This document shows, one piece after another, positions 1 through 7,464 of a stretch of 18,420 bases of DNA (position 1 is the stretch's first letter; every line of letters starts with the position of its first letter). A program made the translations under genes and the position numbers. The notes under the pieces were generated by a model. The model did not search any database. It saw nothing but the letters and a program-made list of their open reading frames with translations, and was not told the origin of the DNA. Source of the stretch: Sulfurovum sp. (GTDB lineage Bacteria > Campylobacterota > Campylobacteria > Campylobacterales > Sulfurovaceae); the NCBI GenBank assembly GCA_020726085.1, contig DYTG01000022.1, forward strand, positions 1 through 18,420. The letters run 5' to 3'.

Positions 1-18
1 AAATATTTATTAATATTT
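1..18. repeat. A/T-only inverted repeat just after nuoN
   Basis: Bases 1-7 and 12-18 form a perfect 7-bp inverted repeat around a 4-base loop, made only of A and T. It begins 16 bases past the nuoN stop. It is too weak on its own to be called an intrinsic terminator and the window stops here, so the real operon end cannot be judged. Confidence 0.3.
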
Positions 19-33
19 TATCAAGCAAGCGGA

Positions 34-1524
34 TTAGTATCCACTAGCTCCTACCATATAAGAGATGTAGTTAATGAGGGGTTGAACGTAGAAAATAGAG
101 GTCGCCGTTACCACAACTGCTATACCAATGATTGTCATTAATGGCTTTGCAAGATTGTAGTAAATCGTTCCGTCGTTACTGACTGGGTCTTTTAAGAACA
201 TATAGACAATAAGCTTAAGGTAATAATAGGCTGATATAGCAGAGTTGATACCCATTACAATAGCCAACCACACGTACCCCGCATCAACAGCTGCACTCAT
301 AATGAAGATTTTGCCCCAAAAAACTGAAAAGGGAGGTAGACCCGCCAACGAGAGCATAAAAAGTGCCATCACTACCGCACCCATAGGCATAACGTGAATA
401 AGTCCCGCGAACTTCTCATAGGGATGGTCAAATCGATTATGGTAGGTATCTTTTTTGTGTCGGCTAATCCAAAGCATTGCAAAAGCACCCAAATTGGTAA
501 AAAGGAACAGCGTATAATAGAGGAATATACCCGTATTGCCTTTGGTGGTATCGAGTGCAATAGCGGCCATTACAAAACCTGCGTGTGAAACGGAGCTATA
601 CGCCAACATTCTTTTAACATCGCCTTGAACCAAAGCCATAATGTTTGCCAAAGTCATAGTAAGAACTGAGAGTACCAAAATAGCGTCACGAATGACTTCG
701 ATACCAATATCAATATACATACCAAAAATTCTCATAACCACTACCAATCCAGCGACTTTAGGAACAATGGACATATACCCCGCTAGTGGTGCGGAAGCAC
801 CCTCGTAGGCATCGGGTGCCCATGTGTGAAAAGGAAAGAGTGACATTTTAAAGGCAAAAGAAACCAACAACAATGTGCCACCGCCAATCAAGGCAATCAT
901 CAATCCTGCTTCATCCATACGTGATTGCATTACTTCAGCGATCTTATAAAGCTCAACCGATCCCGTCGTGGCATAAACCGTAGCCGAACCCATCGCAAAA
1001 AAGCCTGCGGCCATTGCACCCATCGTAAAGTACTTCACAGCTGCTTCGTACGAATTGGGGCGATTGTGCATAGCAATGAGCGTATAGAGTGCCAAAGAGG
1101 CGGTCTCAAGTCCTACAAAAATCAAAATAAGATTATCACTTGAAACCATGAATTGATACCCTGCAATCATGAAGAGAAACAGAGCAAAATATTCAGGATA
1201 GGAGTACTCATGAAAACGTTTGGATGTAAGTGCCAATGGAATAAAGAGCATCGAACCCAATAAAATAAGTGCTTGTGAGATAATTGAAATACCATCGATA
1301 AGCATCACATCAAAAAAACCTCGTTGATTGACTCCAAGCCCCAAAACTGCACCCAAATCAACCAATAACACAAGAAGAGTAAGCATCACATAGAGTGATT
1401 TGTGCAATCCATCTTTAAACAAATCTATAATCAATATAGTCAACGCACCACCAATAGCTACAAACATCGGTGTTAGCGTCGCTAATTTTAGATCTTCCAA
1501 ACTTACACTAATAGCTTCTAGCAT
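34..1524 (-). CDS. nuoN: NADH-quinone oxidoreductase subunit N (complex I antiporter-like subunit)
   Basis: This is a membrane-arm proton-translocating subunit of complex I. It has 496 residues, close to the usual NuoN length, and is almost entirely hydrophobic helices of the antiporter-like (Proton_antipo_M) fold. The expected buried charges are present: Glu140 in the TM5 motif 'FVGLETASLALYTL', Lys226 in 'AFKMSLFPFHTWAPDAYEG', Lys256 in the next helix, and Lys405 in 'VFWGKIFIMS'. The conserved 'VKRMLAYSSVSHAG' loop is at about residues 303-316. It is the last gene of the nuo operon. Its ATG overlaps the nuoM stop by one base (TAATG), and a strong Shine-Dalgarno (GAGGAGGA at 1538-1531, six bases before the ATG) lies inside the nuoM 3' end, so translational coupling is likely. 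Only 33 bases follow the stop in this window. NuoN, NuoM and NuoL are paralogues; gene order and the Lys residue in TM12 favour NuoN. Confidence 0.97.
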   Translation of the reverse strand: MLEAISVSLEDLKLATLTPMFVAIGGALTILIIDLFKDGLHKSLYVMLTLLVLLVDLGAVLGLGVNQRGFFDVMLIDGISIISQALILLGSMLFIPLALTSKRFHEYSYPEYFALFLFMIAGYQFMVSSDNLILIFVGLETASLALYTLIAMHNRPNSYEAAVKYFTMGAMAAGFFAMGSATVYATTGSVELYKIAEVMQSRMDEAGLMIALIGGGTLLLVSFAFKMSLFPFHTWAPDAYEGASAPLAGYMSIVPKVAGLVVVMRIFGMYIDIGIEVIRDAILVLSVLTMTLANIMALVQGDVKRMLAYSSVSHAGFVMAAIALDTTKGNTGIFLYYTLFLFTNLGAFAMLWISRHKKDTYHNRFDHPYEKFAGLIHVMPMGAVVMALFMLSLAGLPPFSVFWGKIFIMSAAVDAGYVWLAIVMGINSAISAYYYLKLIVYMFLKDPVSNDGTIYYNLAKPLMTIIGIAVVVTATSIFYVQPLINYISYMVGASGY

Positions 1525-3047
1525 TATTTATCCTCCTCAGCGTTTGTGCTAATAATTATATCCTTAGCCTCTTGCGTTTGTGCTTTTTTCTCCATAAAAG
1601 ATACCAAAGCTTTGACACTGTTATCTATAGGTTCTAATACTGGCTTTGGATAGATACCCAACCAAATGACAATCGCTACCAATGGCACTAATGAAATAAT
1701 CTCTTTGCTGTTTAAATCTTTAAGTTTTTTATTCTCTTCGTGCGTAACACGACCAAAAAAAGTTCGCTTATAGATACTTAGCATATAAATCGAACCGATA
1801 ATAATGGTCAAACCTGCGATAATGGTCATCATGGGTGAAACTTTGTAAAAGCCCAAAAGTACTAGAAACTCTCCAACAAATCCAATCGTCAAAGGAAGTC
1901 CCACCGATGCCATAAGCATAATACCAAAGATGGTAGCATACTTTGGCATAACAGCCGCCAATCCGCCAAATTTATCAAGCTCTTTGGTGTGCAATCTATC
2001 GTAAATAACACCAACAAGCATGAACAGTGCACCCGAAACGATACCGTGCGATAACATCAAAAAGATAGAACCACTGATACCTTCGGCGTTCATTGCAAAA
2101 ACACCCAGCATAATAATACCCATATGCGAAACCGATGAGTAGGCAATCACTTGCTTAATATCTTTTTGAGCGTACGCTATCATTGCGGTATAGACTACCA
2201 TAATAAGCGACAAAATAGCTATAGGTGTAATCATCATCACCGAAGCATCGGGGAATATGGGCAATGAAAAACGTACAAATCCGTACGTCCCCATCTTAAG
2301 AAGTACTGCTGCAAGGATAACCGAACCAATCGTTGGAGCTTGTCCGTGAGCGTAAGGCAACCATGTATGAAACGGGAACATAGGGACTTTGATAGCAAAA
2401 CCCATAAAAAAGGCGATAAAGAGCCACACTTGATACTCCATTGGAAGCACCAACGCATACCAATCAGTAATGGCAAAACTCCATGTACCCGTCACTTTGT
2501 GATAGAGATATGCCAAGAAGAGCATACCCACAAGCATAATAAGTGAACCTAAAAAGGTATAGAGAAAAAACTTAACCGCGGCATAGACTCTTCGAGGTCC
2601 TCCCCAAGCTCCAATAATATAGAGCATAGGCACCAATGAGAGTTCCCAAAAAACATAAAAGACAATCGCATCAAGTGCCATAAAGACACCTATCATTGTC
2701 ATTTCAAGGAAAAGCAGTGAGATAATCATGTTTTTGATATCTTTCTCAATGCTCATGCTAATCATCCCTACCAATGTCATTAAGGCAGCCAAAATGACAA
2801 TGAAAAGAGAGATTCCATCCACTCCTAAATAGTAGCTAATCCCAAAATCAGGCACAAGAGGCAACATCTCTACAAACTGCATACCCCCATTAGAGCCATC
2901 AAAGCTCATCCATAACCACAGTGTGATAAAGAGTTCAATAGTAGCAACGGCTATACCATAAGCCCTTGCACTCCCTTTATCGACAACAAAACCAAGCAAT
3001 CCAGCAAATGCTGGAAAAAATACCAAAATAGTTAAAATATGATCCAT
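1524..3047 (-). CDS. nuoM: NADH-quinone oxidoreductase subunit M (complex I antiporter-like subunit)
   Basis: This is the central proton-pumping subunit of the membrane arm, 507 residues. Key residues are in place: Glu135 in 'YVFWELSLVPMLYIIGAWGG' (TM5), Lys220 in 'FAIKVPMFPFHTWLP' (TM7), Lys251 in 'AAVLLKMGTYGFVRF' (TM8), and Glu393 in 'GFVGEFLVLLGF' (TM12). The Glu in TM12, where NuoN has Lys, identifies it as NuoM. The 'VIAYSSVSHMGIIMLG' segment is at about residues 300-315. The loop after TM7 reads 'LPYAHGQAPTIGS', with Tyr232 where most families have Asp ('LPDAH'). The C-terminal tail beyond about residue 465 is charged. The Shine-Dalgarno AAGGAG lies six bases before the ATG. The gene follows nuoL by 10 bases, and its TAA shares a base with the nuoN ATG. 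Confidence 0.97.
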   Translation of the reverse strand: MDHILTILVFFPAFAGLLGFVVDKGSARAYGIAVATIELFITLWLWMSFDGSNGGMQFVEMLPLVPDFGISYYLGVDGISLFIVILAALMTLVGMISMSIEKDIKNMIISLLFLEMTMIGVFMALDAIVFYVFWELSLVPMLYIIGAWGGPRRVYAAVKFFLYTFLGSLIMLVGMLFLAYLYHKVTGTWSFAITDWYALVLPMEYQVWLFIAFFMGFAIKVPMFPFHTWLPYAHGQAPTIGSVILAAVLLKMGTYGFVRFSLPIFPDASVMMITPIAILSLIMVVYTAMIAYAQKDIKQVIAYSSVSHMGIIMLGVFAMNAEGISGSIFLMLSHGIVSGALFMLVGVIYDRLHTKELDKFGGLAAVMPKYATIFGIMLMASVGLPLTIGFVGEFLVLLGFYKVSPMMTIIAGLTIIIGSIYMLSIYKRTFFGRVTHEENKKLKDLNSKEIISLVPLVAIVIWLGIYPKPVLEPIDNSVKALVSFMEKKAQTQEAKDIIISTNAEEDK

Positions 3048-3057
3048 TAAACGCTCC

Positions 3058-4959
3058 TTAACCTAATACCGCAGAGAGTGATACAATCACTGCAAGTAAC
3101 AAGACCCCTACTGCCATCCAGTTGAGGTAGTGAGACAAGTTACCTGTTTGCATTGCTCTTGATTTATCCCCGCTAAAGTAGATAAATTTGGCAATCGCAT
3201 CAACAACCGCATCAACAATTTTAAGATCTACTTTCTTCCATAGCATATCTGATATTTCTGCATAGGGTTTTGTAAACATTGAATCGTAGAATTTTGGTAT
3301 ATAGTATTGATTGGAGAGCAACTTATAGACAAAGCTGCCCTCTACTTTTTCATCACGAATAAGCCCTACACCGTATTTTTTGTAAGCATAAAAAATACCA
3401 CTCAAAGCAATAAGCGTTGTCAAAATAATAAATACCCATGCTATTTTATGTGTAGCGTGACTCATCTCGTAAACAGGAAGCACCGTTGAGGTGAATGATT
3501 GAAAGGAATCCATAAAGACAAATCCAAAAATAACCGCCAAAATAGCCAAAGGTGCCATAGCAATCAATACATAATTGGGCATCTCATGAGGATGGTGACC
3601 GAGTTCTTTGTAGCGTTCATTTCCGCCAAAGGTAAGGAAAACTTGTCTAAAACTATAAAACGCCGTAAGACCCGCCGTCACCCAAAGAGCAAACCATATC
3701 AAATAGGTATCTTCATTGATAGCAACCTCCAATATCGTATCCTTGGAGTAGAAACCTGCCAATGGAAAGATACCAGCAAGTGCCAATGAAGCAAGACCCA
3801 TATAAATGTAAGTCCATTTCATCACTTTACTCAATCCCCCCATTTTGAATATATCAAGCTCATCGTGCATGGCGTGCATGACGTTACCCGCACCCAAAAA
3901 GAGTAACGCTTTGAAAAATGCGTGTGCTGCAAGATGAAAAAGAGCCACCCAATAAGCACCCAATCCTGCCGCTGCAAACATATATCCCAATTGTGAGAGC
4001 GTAGAATAGGCGATAATTCTTTTGAGATCTCGATTGACCAAAGCCATTGTAGCTGCAAACATCGCTACAAAAGTACCCAAGCAGGCAATAAAGAGACTTA
4101 CCCCTTCTACGGCTTCATGAGAGTAAAGTGGATTGGCTCGAATAACCAAATAGACCCCCGCCGTTACCATAGTCGCAGCGTGAATAAGGGCTGAAACAGG
4201 TGTTGGACCTTCCATCGCATCGGCAAGCCATGTGTGGAGTGGAAATTGTGCTGATTTACCCATCGCACCAATAAAGAGTGCAATAGCAATAGCCACCAAC
4301 AATCCATCATCCATTGTAGGAATAGAAGCAAAGAATATATCGTAAGTAAGTGATCCTGTATTCCAATAAATCAAGAAGATACCAACAAGCATTCCAAGGT
4401 CGGCAATACGGTTCATAATGAAAGCTTCATTGGCTGCCCATGAGGGCGAGATAGAGGGATTGATGTCGGTTGAAACATCCTCTTTATGATACCAAAAGCC
4501 AATCAACAGCCACGAACAAACCCCAACGCCTTCCCAGCCGATAAAAAGTCCCGCAAAGTTGTCGCTCATAACCAATATCATCATCGAAAAAACAAACGCC
4601 GATAGGTAGGAGAAAAAGCGGTTAAATCCTTTGTCGTGATCCATGTACCCAATGGAGTAAACATGCACCACGGTCGAAACCGTCGTCACAACTACCATCA
4701 TAACCGCCGTTACGGCATCGACTTGAAAACCAAACTGAATGAGCAAATCACCCGCTCCAATCCAATCCATCAACGTTGTCGAAACCGCTCCGTTTCCTGC
4801 CACATGAATCAAAAGCAATACCGAAGCCATCCACGAGATAAAGAGCAGTGCCGATGTTGCTATGCCTGTAATTAAATTTTTTGGACTCATACCAAAGAGT
4901 GCGGCAAAGAGTGACCCCACTAGTGGTGCAAAGAGTGCTACATATACTAAACTTTCCAT
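3058..4959 (-). CDS. nuoL: NADH-quinone oxidoreductase subunit L (complex I antiporter-like subunit with lateral helix)
   Basis: This is the distal proton-pumping subunit, 633 residues, within the normal NuoL range. The N-terminal Proton_antipo_N region includes 'IQFGFQVDAVTAVMM' at about residues 74-88. The antiporter core carries Glu143 in 'FIGWEGVGVCSWLLIGFW', Lys235 in 'GKSAQFPLHTWLADAMEGP', His346/Lys350 in 'HLAAHAFFKALLFLGAG', and Lys406-Asp407 in 'GFYSKDTIL'. The roughly 150-residue C-terminal extension ends in a final hydrophobic helix, as expected for the lateral helix HL plus TM16 that distinguishes NuoL from NuoM and NuoN. After TM5 the loop 'HKEDVSTDINPSISPSWAAN' is longer than in E. 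coli NuoL as I remember it, and is probably a lineage insertion. The start has Shine-Dalgarno AAAGGA seven bases upstream. The nuoK stop is two bases upstream of the ATG. Confidence 0.97.
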   Translation of the reverse strand: MESLVYVALFAPLVGSLFAALFGMSPKNLITGIATSALLFISWMASVLLLIHVAGNGAVSTTLMDWIGAGDLLIQFGFQVDAVTAVMMVVVTTVSTVVHVYSIGYMDHDKGFNRFFSYLSAFVFSMMILVMSDNFAGLFIGWEGVGVCSWLLIGFWYHKEDVSTDINPSISPSWAANEAFIMNRIADLGMLVGIFLIYWNTGSLTYDIFFASIPTMDDGLLVAIAIALFIGAMGKSAQFPLHTWLADAMEGPTPVSALIHAATMVTAGVYLVIRANPLYSHEAVEGVSLFIACLGTFVAMFAATMALVNRDLKRIIAYSTLSQLGYMFAAAGLGAYWVALFHLAAHAFFKALLFLGAGNVMHAMHDELDIFKMGGLSKVMKWTYIYMGLASLALAGIFPLAGFYSKDTILEVAINEDTYLIWFALWVTAGLTAFYSFRQVFLTFGGNERYKELGHHPHEMPNYVLIAMAPLAILAVIFGFVFMDSFQSFTSTVLPVYEMSHATHKIAWVFIILTTLIALSGIFYAYKKYGVGLIRDEKVEGSFVYKLLSNQYYIPKFYDSMFTKPYAEISDMLWKKVDLKIVDAVVDAIAKFIYFSGDKSRAMQTGNLSHYLNWMAVGVLLLAVIVSLSAVLG

Positions 4960-4961
4960 AC

Positions 4962-5264
4962 TTATCCTTTCATAGCCACAAGATTGTCAAGATCAAGAGT
5001 GCCTTGCTTCTTGTAGAGTACTATCAAGAGACCCAATCCTACTGCCACTTCACTCGCTGCTACAGCGATAATAAAAAAGGCAAACATTTGACCCGATAGG
5101 TCGCCGTAATAGGAGGATGTTGCTGCAAACGCAATATTGGCAGCATTTAGCATAATCTCTGTTGCAAAGAAAAGCATCAATAGATTCTTTCTTCTTAATA
5201 CACCTACTACTCCTATCGAAAAGAGTATGCCCGATATTATAAGGTAGTGACTTAGCTCTATCAT
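4962..5264 (-). CDS. nuoK: NADH-quinone oxidoreductase subunit K
   Basis: This small membrane subunit of complex I has 100 residues and three transmembrane helices, the standard NuoK length. The two glutamates of the central hydrophilic axis fall at the same positions as in E. coli: Glu36 in 'MLFFATEIMLNAANIAF' and Glu72 in 'FIIAVAASEVAVGLGLLI'. It sits between NuoJ/NuoA/NuoH and the antiporter-like NuoN and helps relay conformational or electrostatic coupling from the quinone site. The ATG overlaps the nuoJ stop by four bases (ATGA). A Shine-Dalgarno AAAGGA lies about eight bases upstream inside nuoJ, so coupled translation is likely. nuoL follows after two bases. Nothing is unusual apart from the short basic segment 'RRKN' at residues 24-27, which is common at this position. 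Confidence 0.97.
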   Translation of the reverse strand: MIELSHYLIISGILFSIGVVGVLRRKNLLMLFFATEIMLNAANIAFAATSSYYGDLSGQMFAFFIIAVAASEVAVGLGLLIVLYKKQGTLDLDNLVAMKG

Positions 5265-5827
5265 CTTACATCCTTTAATGAAAAGGTCATTTCCTCTTCA
5301 TGATTTTCATCTTTGGTCGTTAAGCTATTATCCATCTTTTTACCTGCCAAAATAATCCCTGCAATCATAGCGACTAAAAGCATTACTGCAGCAACCTCAA
5401 AGGGTACAAGGTATTTGGTAAAGAGCACCAAGCCAACGGCTTGTGGATTATTAGCACCCTCTGGCGTGGGATACATTGCTACAATCCCCTCTCCCGCAAT
5501 AGGAGCACTAAACATCACTACCAAAAGCAATGCAATCATACCGCCTAGAAAAAATACCAAATAGGCGTTGGTGTTTTTCTCTTTGATCTCGCGTGTCGCA
5601 TCAAAAAACATCATACCAAAAGAGTAGAGTGCCATAACTGCACCCACATAGACTATCAATTGAACTACGCCCAAGAAGTCTGCACCCAAAATAAAGAAAA
5701 AACCTGAAATGATAACCATTCCAGCAGCCAATGATGTCATCGCATAGAGGACATTGTTGCTTAGAACCGTTACCAAAAATAGTCCTATAGTTAGGACTGA
5801 AAAGAGATAAAATGCAAATTGTTCCAT
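5261..5827 (-). CDS. nuoJ: NADH-quinone oxidoreductase subunit J
   Basis: This membrane-arm subunit has 188 residues and about five transmembrane helices, which is typical for NuoJ. The diagnostic TM3 segment 'VVQLIVYVGAVMALYSFGMM' spans about residues 54-73 and includes Tyr60 and the Gly-Ala-Val stretch that forms the pi-bulge helix involved in the open/closed transition of complex I. A charged cytoplasmic loop follows ('FFDATREIKEKN'). The last helix is at about residues 138-165 and the polar tail is rich in Lys, Asp and Glu. A strong Shine-Dalgarno (GAGGAGGA) precedes the ATG by six bases. nuoI ends 14 bases upstream and the stop overlaps the nuoK start by four bases. NuoJ sequences diverge quickly, but gene order and the TM3 motif make the call firm. 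Confidence 0.95.
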   Translation of the reverse strand: MEQFAFYLFSVLTIGLFLVTVLSNNVLYAMTSLAAGMVIISGFFFILGADFLGVVQLIVYVGAVMALYSFGMMFFDATREIKEKNTNAYLVFFLGGMIALLLVVMFSAPIAGEGIVAMYPTPEGANNPQAVGLVLFTKYLVPFEVAAVMLLVAMIAGIILAGKKMDNSLTTKDENHEEEMTFSLKDVR

Positions 5828-5841
5828 TAAAAATCCTCCTC

Positions 5842-6465
5842 TTAATACGCTAATGGCGTTTTTTTGATATTCTCATCGGCATTGGGACTCACCGCACCAA
5901 AGCCTGGATACTCTTTTTGGTGCTTAAGTGTATCAATGGGAGTTAGCATATCCTCAAAAAGCGAGAAACTTGCTCTTTGCTCCGAAGAGGTCTCGTAGCG
6001 TGAACCATGTACGATAGCCAACTCTGGACACACTTCAGCACAATAACCACAAAAGATACATCGACCAAAGTTGATGGTATATTCGCTCACCTCTTTGCGT
6101 TGATTTTCATCGTAGCGTGTATCCATTCTGATACAATCTGAAATACAAATTTGTTCACACAATCCGCAACCAATGCATCGATAGTGACCGCTCTCAAGAA
6201 GTCTTAGCATCTCGTGAATAGCACGATAGCGTGGTGAAATAGGCAACTTCTCAAAAGGGTATTTTGTAGTGTGCATCTCACCTTTAAAGAGTGCTTGAAA
6301 CATGGTGCGAAGTGTCACCCAAAGCCCCACAAAAAGCTCACCTTTGAGCATTCGCTTCATGACTCGTTCAAACTTCTCTCCACCTGTTTGAGGAAAAGCT
6401 TCATGCCCAATCAATGTATAATTTTGATTTCCTATATTTCTATCTTTAAATTTTTCTAAACTCAT
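5842..6465 (-). CDS. nuoI: NADH-quinone oxidoreductase subunit I (TYKY-type 2[4Fe-4S] ferredoxin subunit)
   Basis: This peripheral-arm subunit carries clusters N6a and N6b, which pass electrons from NuoG toward N2 in NuoB. It has 207 residues. Two CxxCxxCxxxC motifs are visible: Cys97, 100, 103 and 107 ('CIGCGLCEQICISDC') and Cys136, 139, 142 and 146 ('CIFCGYCAEVCPELA'). Each is expected to provide three ligands to one cluster and one to the other. The residue after Cys107 is Ile rather than the usual Pro, and an extra Cys111 follows; E. coli NuoI also has a Cys there as I recall. The N-terminal 60 residues contain the amphipathic region that docks on NuoH. About 60 residues follow the second motif, somewhat long and without recognisable features. 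Shine-Dalgarno AGGAGGG is four bases before the ATG; nuoH ends 9 bases upstream. Confidence 0.96.
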   Translation of the reverse strand: MSLEKFKDRNIGNQNYTLIGHEAFPQTGGEKFERVMKRMLKGELFVGLWVTLRTMFQALFKGEMHTTKYPFEKLPISPRYRAIHEMLRLLESGHYRCIGCGLCEQICISDCIRMDTRYDENQRKEVSEYTINFGRCIFCGYCAEVCPELAIVHGSRYETSSEQRASFSLFEDMLTPIDTLKHQKEYPGFGAVSPNADENIKKTPLAY

Positions 6466-6474
6466 CTATCCCTC

Positions 6475-7461
6475 CTATAGCAGTACTATGCCCGTAATTA
6501 AGATGTTTACTATGGTGATAGGCATAAGCACTTTCCAACATAGCCACATCAATTGATCGGGTCTAACGTGTGGCCACGAAGCTCTAACCCATAGCATCAA
6601 AAAGAAGAAAAATGATACTTTCAAAATAATTGCCAAAAATCCAGGGATAAATCCAATAGGGTTAAATCCACCAACGAAGACCAAAGAAGCTACAAAGGAG
6701 ATTGTAATCATGTTGGCATACTCTCCAATAAAGAACATCCCCCATCGCATACCGCTGTATTCTGTAGCGTATCCTGAGATAACTTCGGCTTCATGTTCTA
6801 GCAAGTCAAAGGGCGTTCGGTTGGTCTCTGCAAATCCTGCAATCAAGAAAAGCACAAACGCTACGGGCTGTTGCCACACCATCCAATCGCCTATCCCTCC
6901 CGCTTGAGCATTGTTAAAATCAATAAGCGAAAGCGAACCTACTATCATAATAGGAGCCAAAATGGAAAGTCCCGTTACCACCTCATAACTCAAAAAGAGA
7001 ATAGCCGTACGAGCAGAACCAATAATTCCCCATTTGTTGGCTTGTGCCATACCCGCAAGAAGTGGCCCATAAAGCCCCGATGCCATTGCTCCTAGCACAA
7101 ACAAAATACCCACATTCAAATCGGCAACAATAGGACGAATCGTGTATCCAAAAAGTGTAAATTCTGGGAAGAGTGGAACTGCCGCAAGTGCAATAAATGC
7201 CGTTGCTGCGGTAATAGCAGGAGCTACCATAAAGATTAGTCGATTGGCGTGTTGGGGTACAATATCCTCTTTGGTGAAGAGCTTGATACCATCGGCCAAA
7301 ATCTGTAATAATCCAAAAGGACCTACGTGCATGGGCCCTAATCGTCGTTGCATAAATGCAAGTACTTTTCTCTCTAAGTAGGTACCAAACCCCGCAAGTG
7401 CCGAAATCACAAGGAGTACCACTATCGCTTTGACAACGGTTTCTATAATCAATGCATCCAT
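6475..7461 (-). CDS. nuoH: NADH-quinone oxidoreductase subunit H (quinone-channel subunit)
   Basis: This subunit connects the membrane and peripheral arms and forms most of the quinone entry channel. It has 328 residues with about eight hydrophobic helices, the normal NuoH/ND1 size. Conserved segments are 'TYLERKVLAFMQRRLGP' (about 27-43), 'GLLQILADGIKLFTKED' (50-66), 'GSARTAILFLSYEV' (148-161) and 'AGFAETNRTPFDLLEHEAEV' (208-227), followed by 'SGYATEYSGMRWGMFFIGEY' (229-248). These hold the acidic E-channel residues. The usual 'FDLPEAEAEL' is 'FDLLEHEAEV' here, a mild variant. The Shine-Dalgarno AAGGTG is about six bases before the ATG, three bases after the nuoG2 stop. Confidence 0.97.
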   Translation of the reverse strand: MDALIIETVVKAIVVLLVISALAGFGTYLERKVLAFMQRRLGPMHVGPFGLLQILADGIKLFTKEDIVPQHANRLIFMVAPAITAATAFIALAAVPLFPEFTLFGYTIRPIVADLNVGILFVLGAMASGLYGPLLAGMAQANKWGIIGSARTAILFLSYEVVTGLSILAPIMIVGSLSLIDFNNAQAGGIGDWMVWQQPVAFVLFLIAGFAETNRTPFDLLEHEAEVISGYATEYSGMRWGMFFIGEYANMITISFVASLVFVGGFNPIGFIPGFLAIILKVSFFFFLMLWVRASWPHVRPDQLMWLCWKVLMPITIVNILITGIVLL

Positions 7462-7464
7462 ATC

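Noticed and set aside
1..33. Intrinsic terminator for the nuo operon
   Set aside because: Only an A/T inverted repeat is visible, without a GC stem followed by a T-run on the minus strand, and the window ends.
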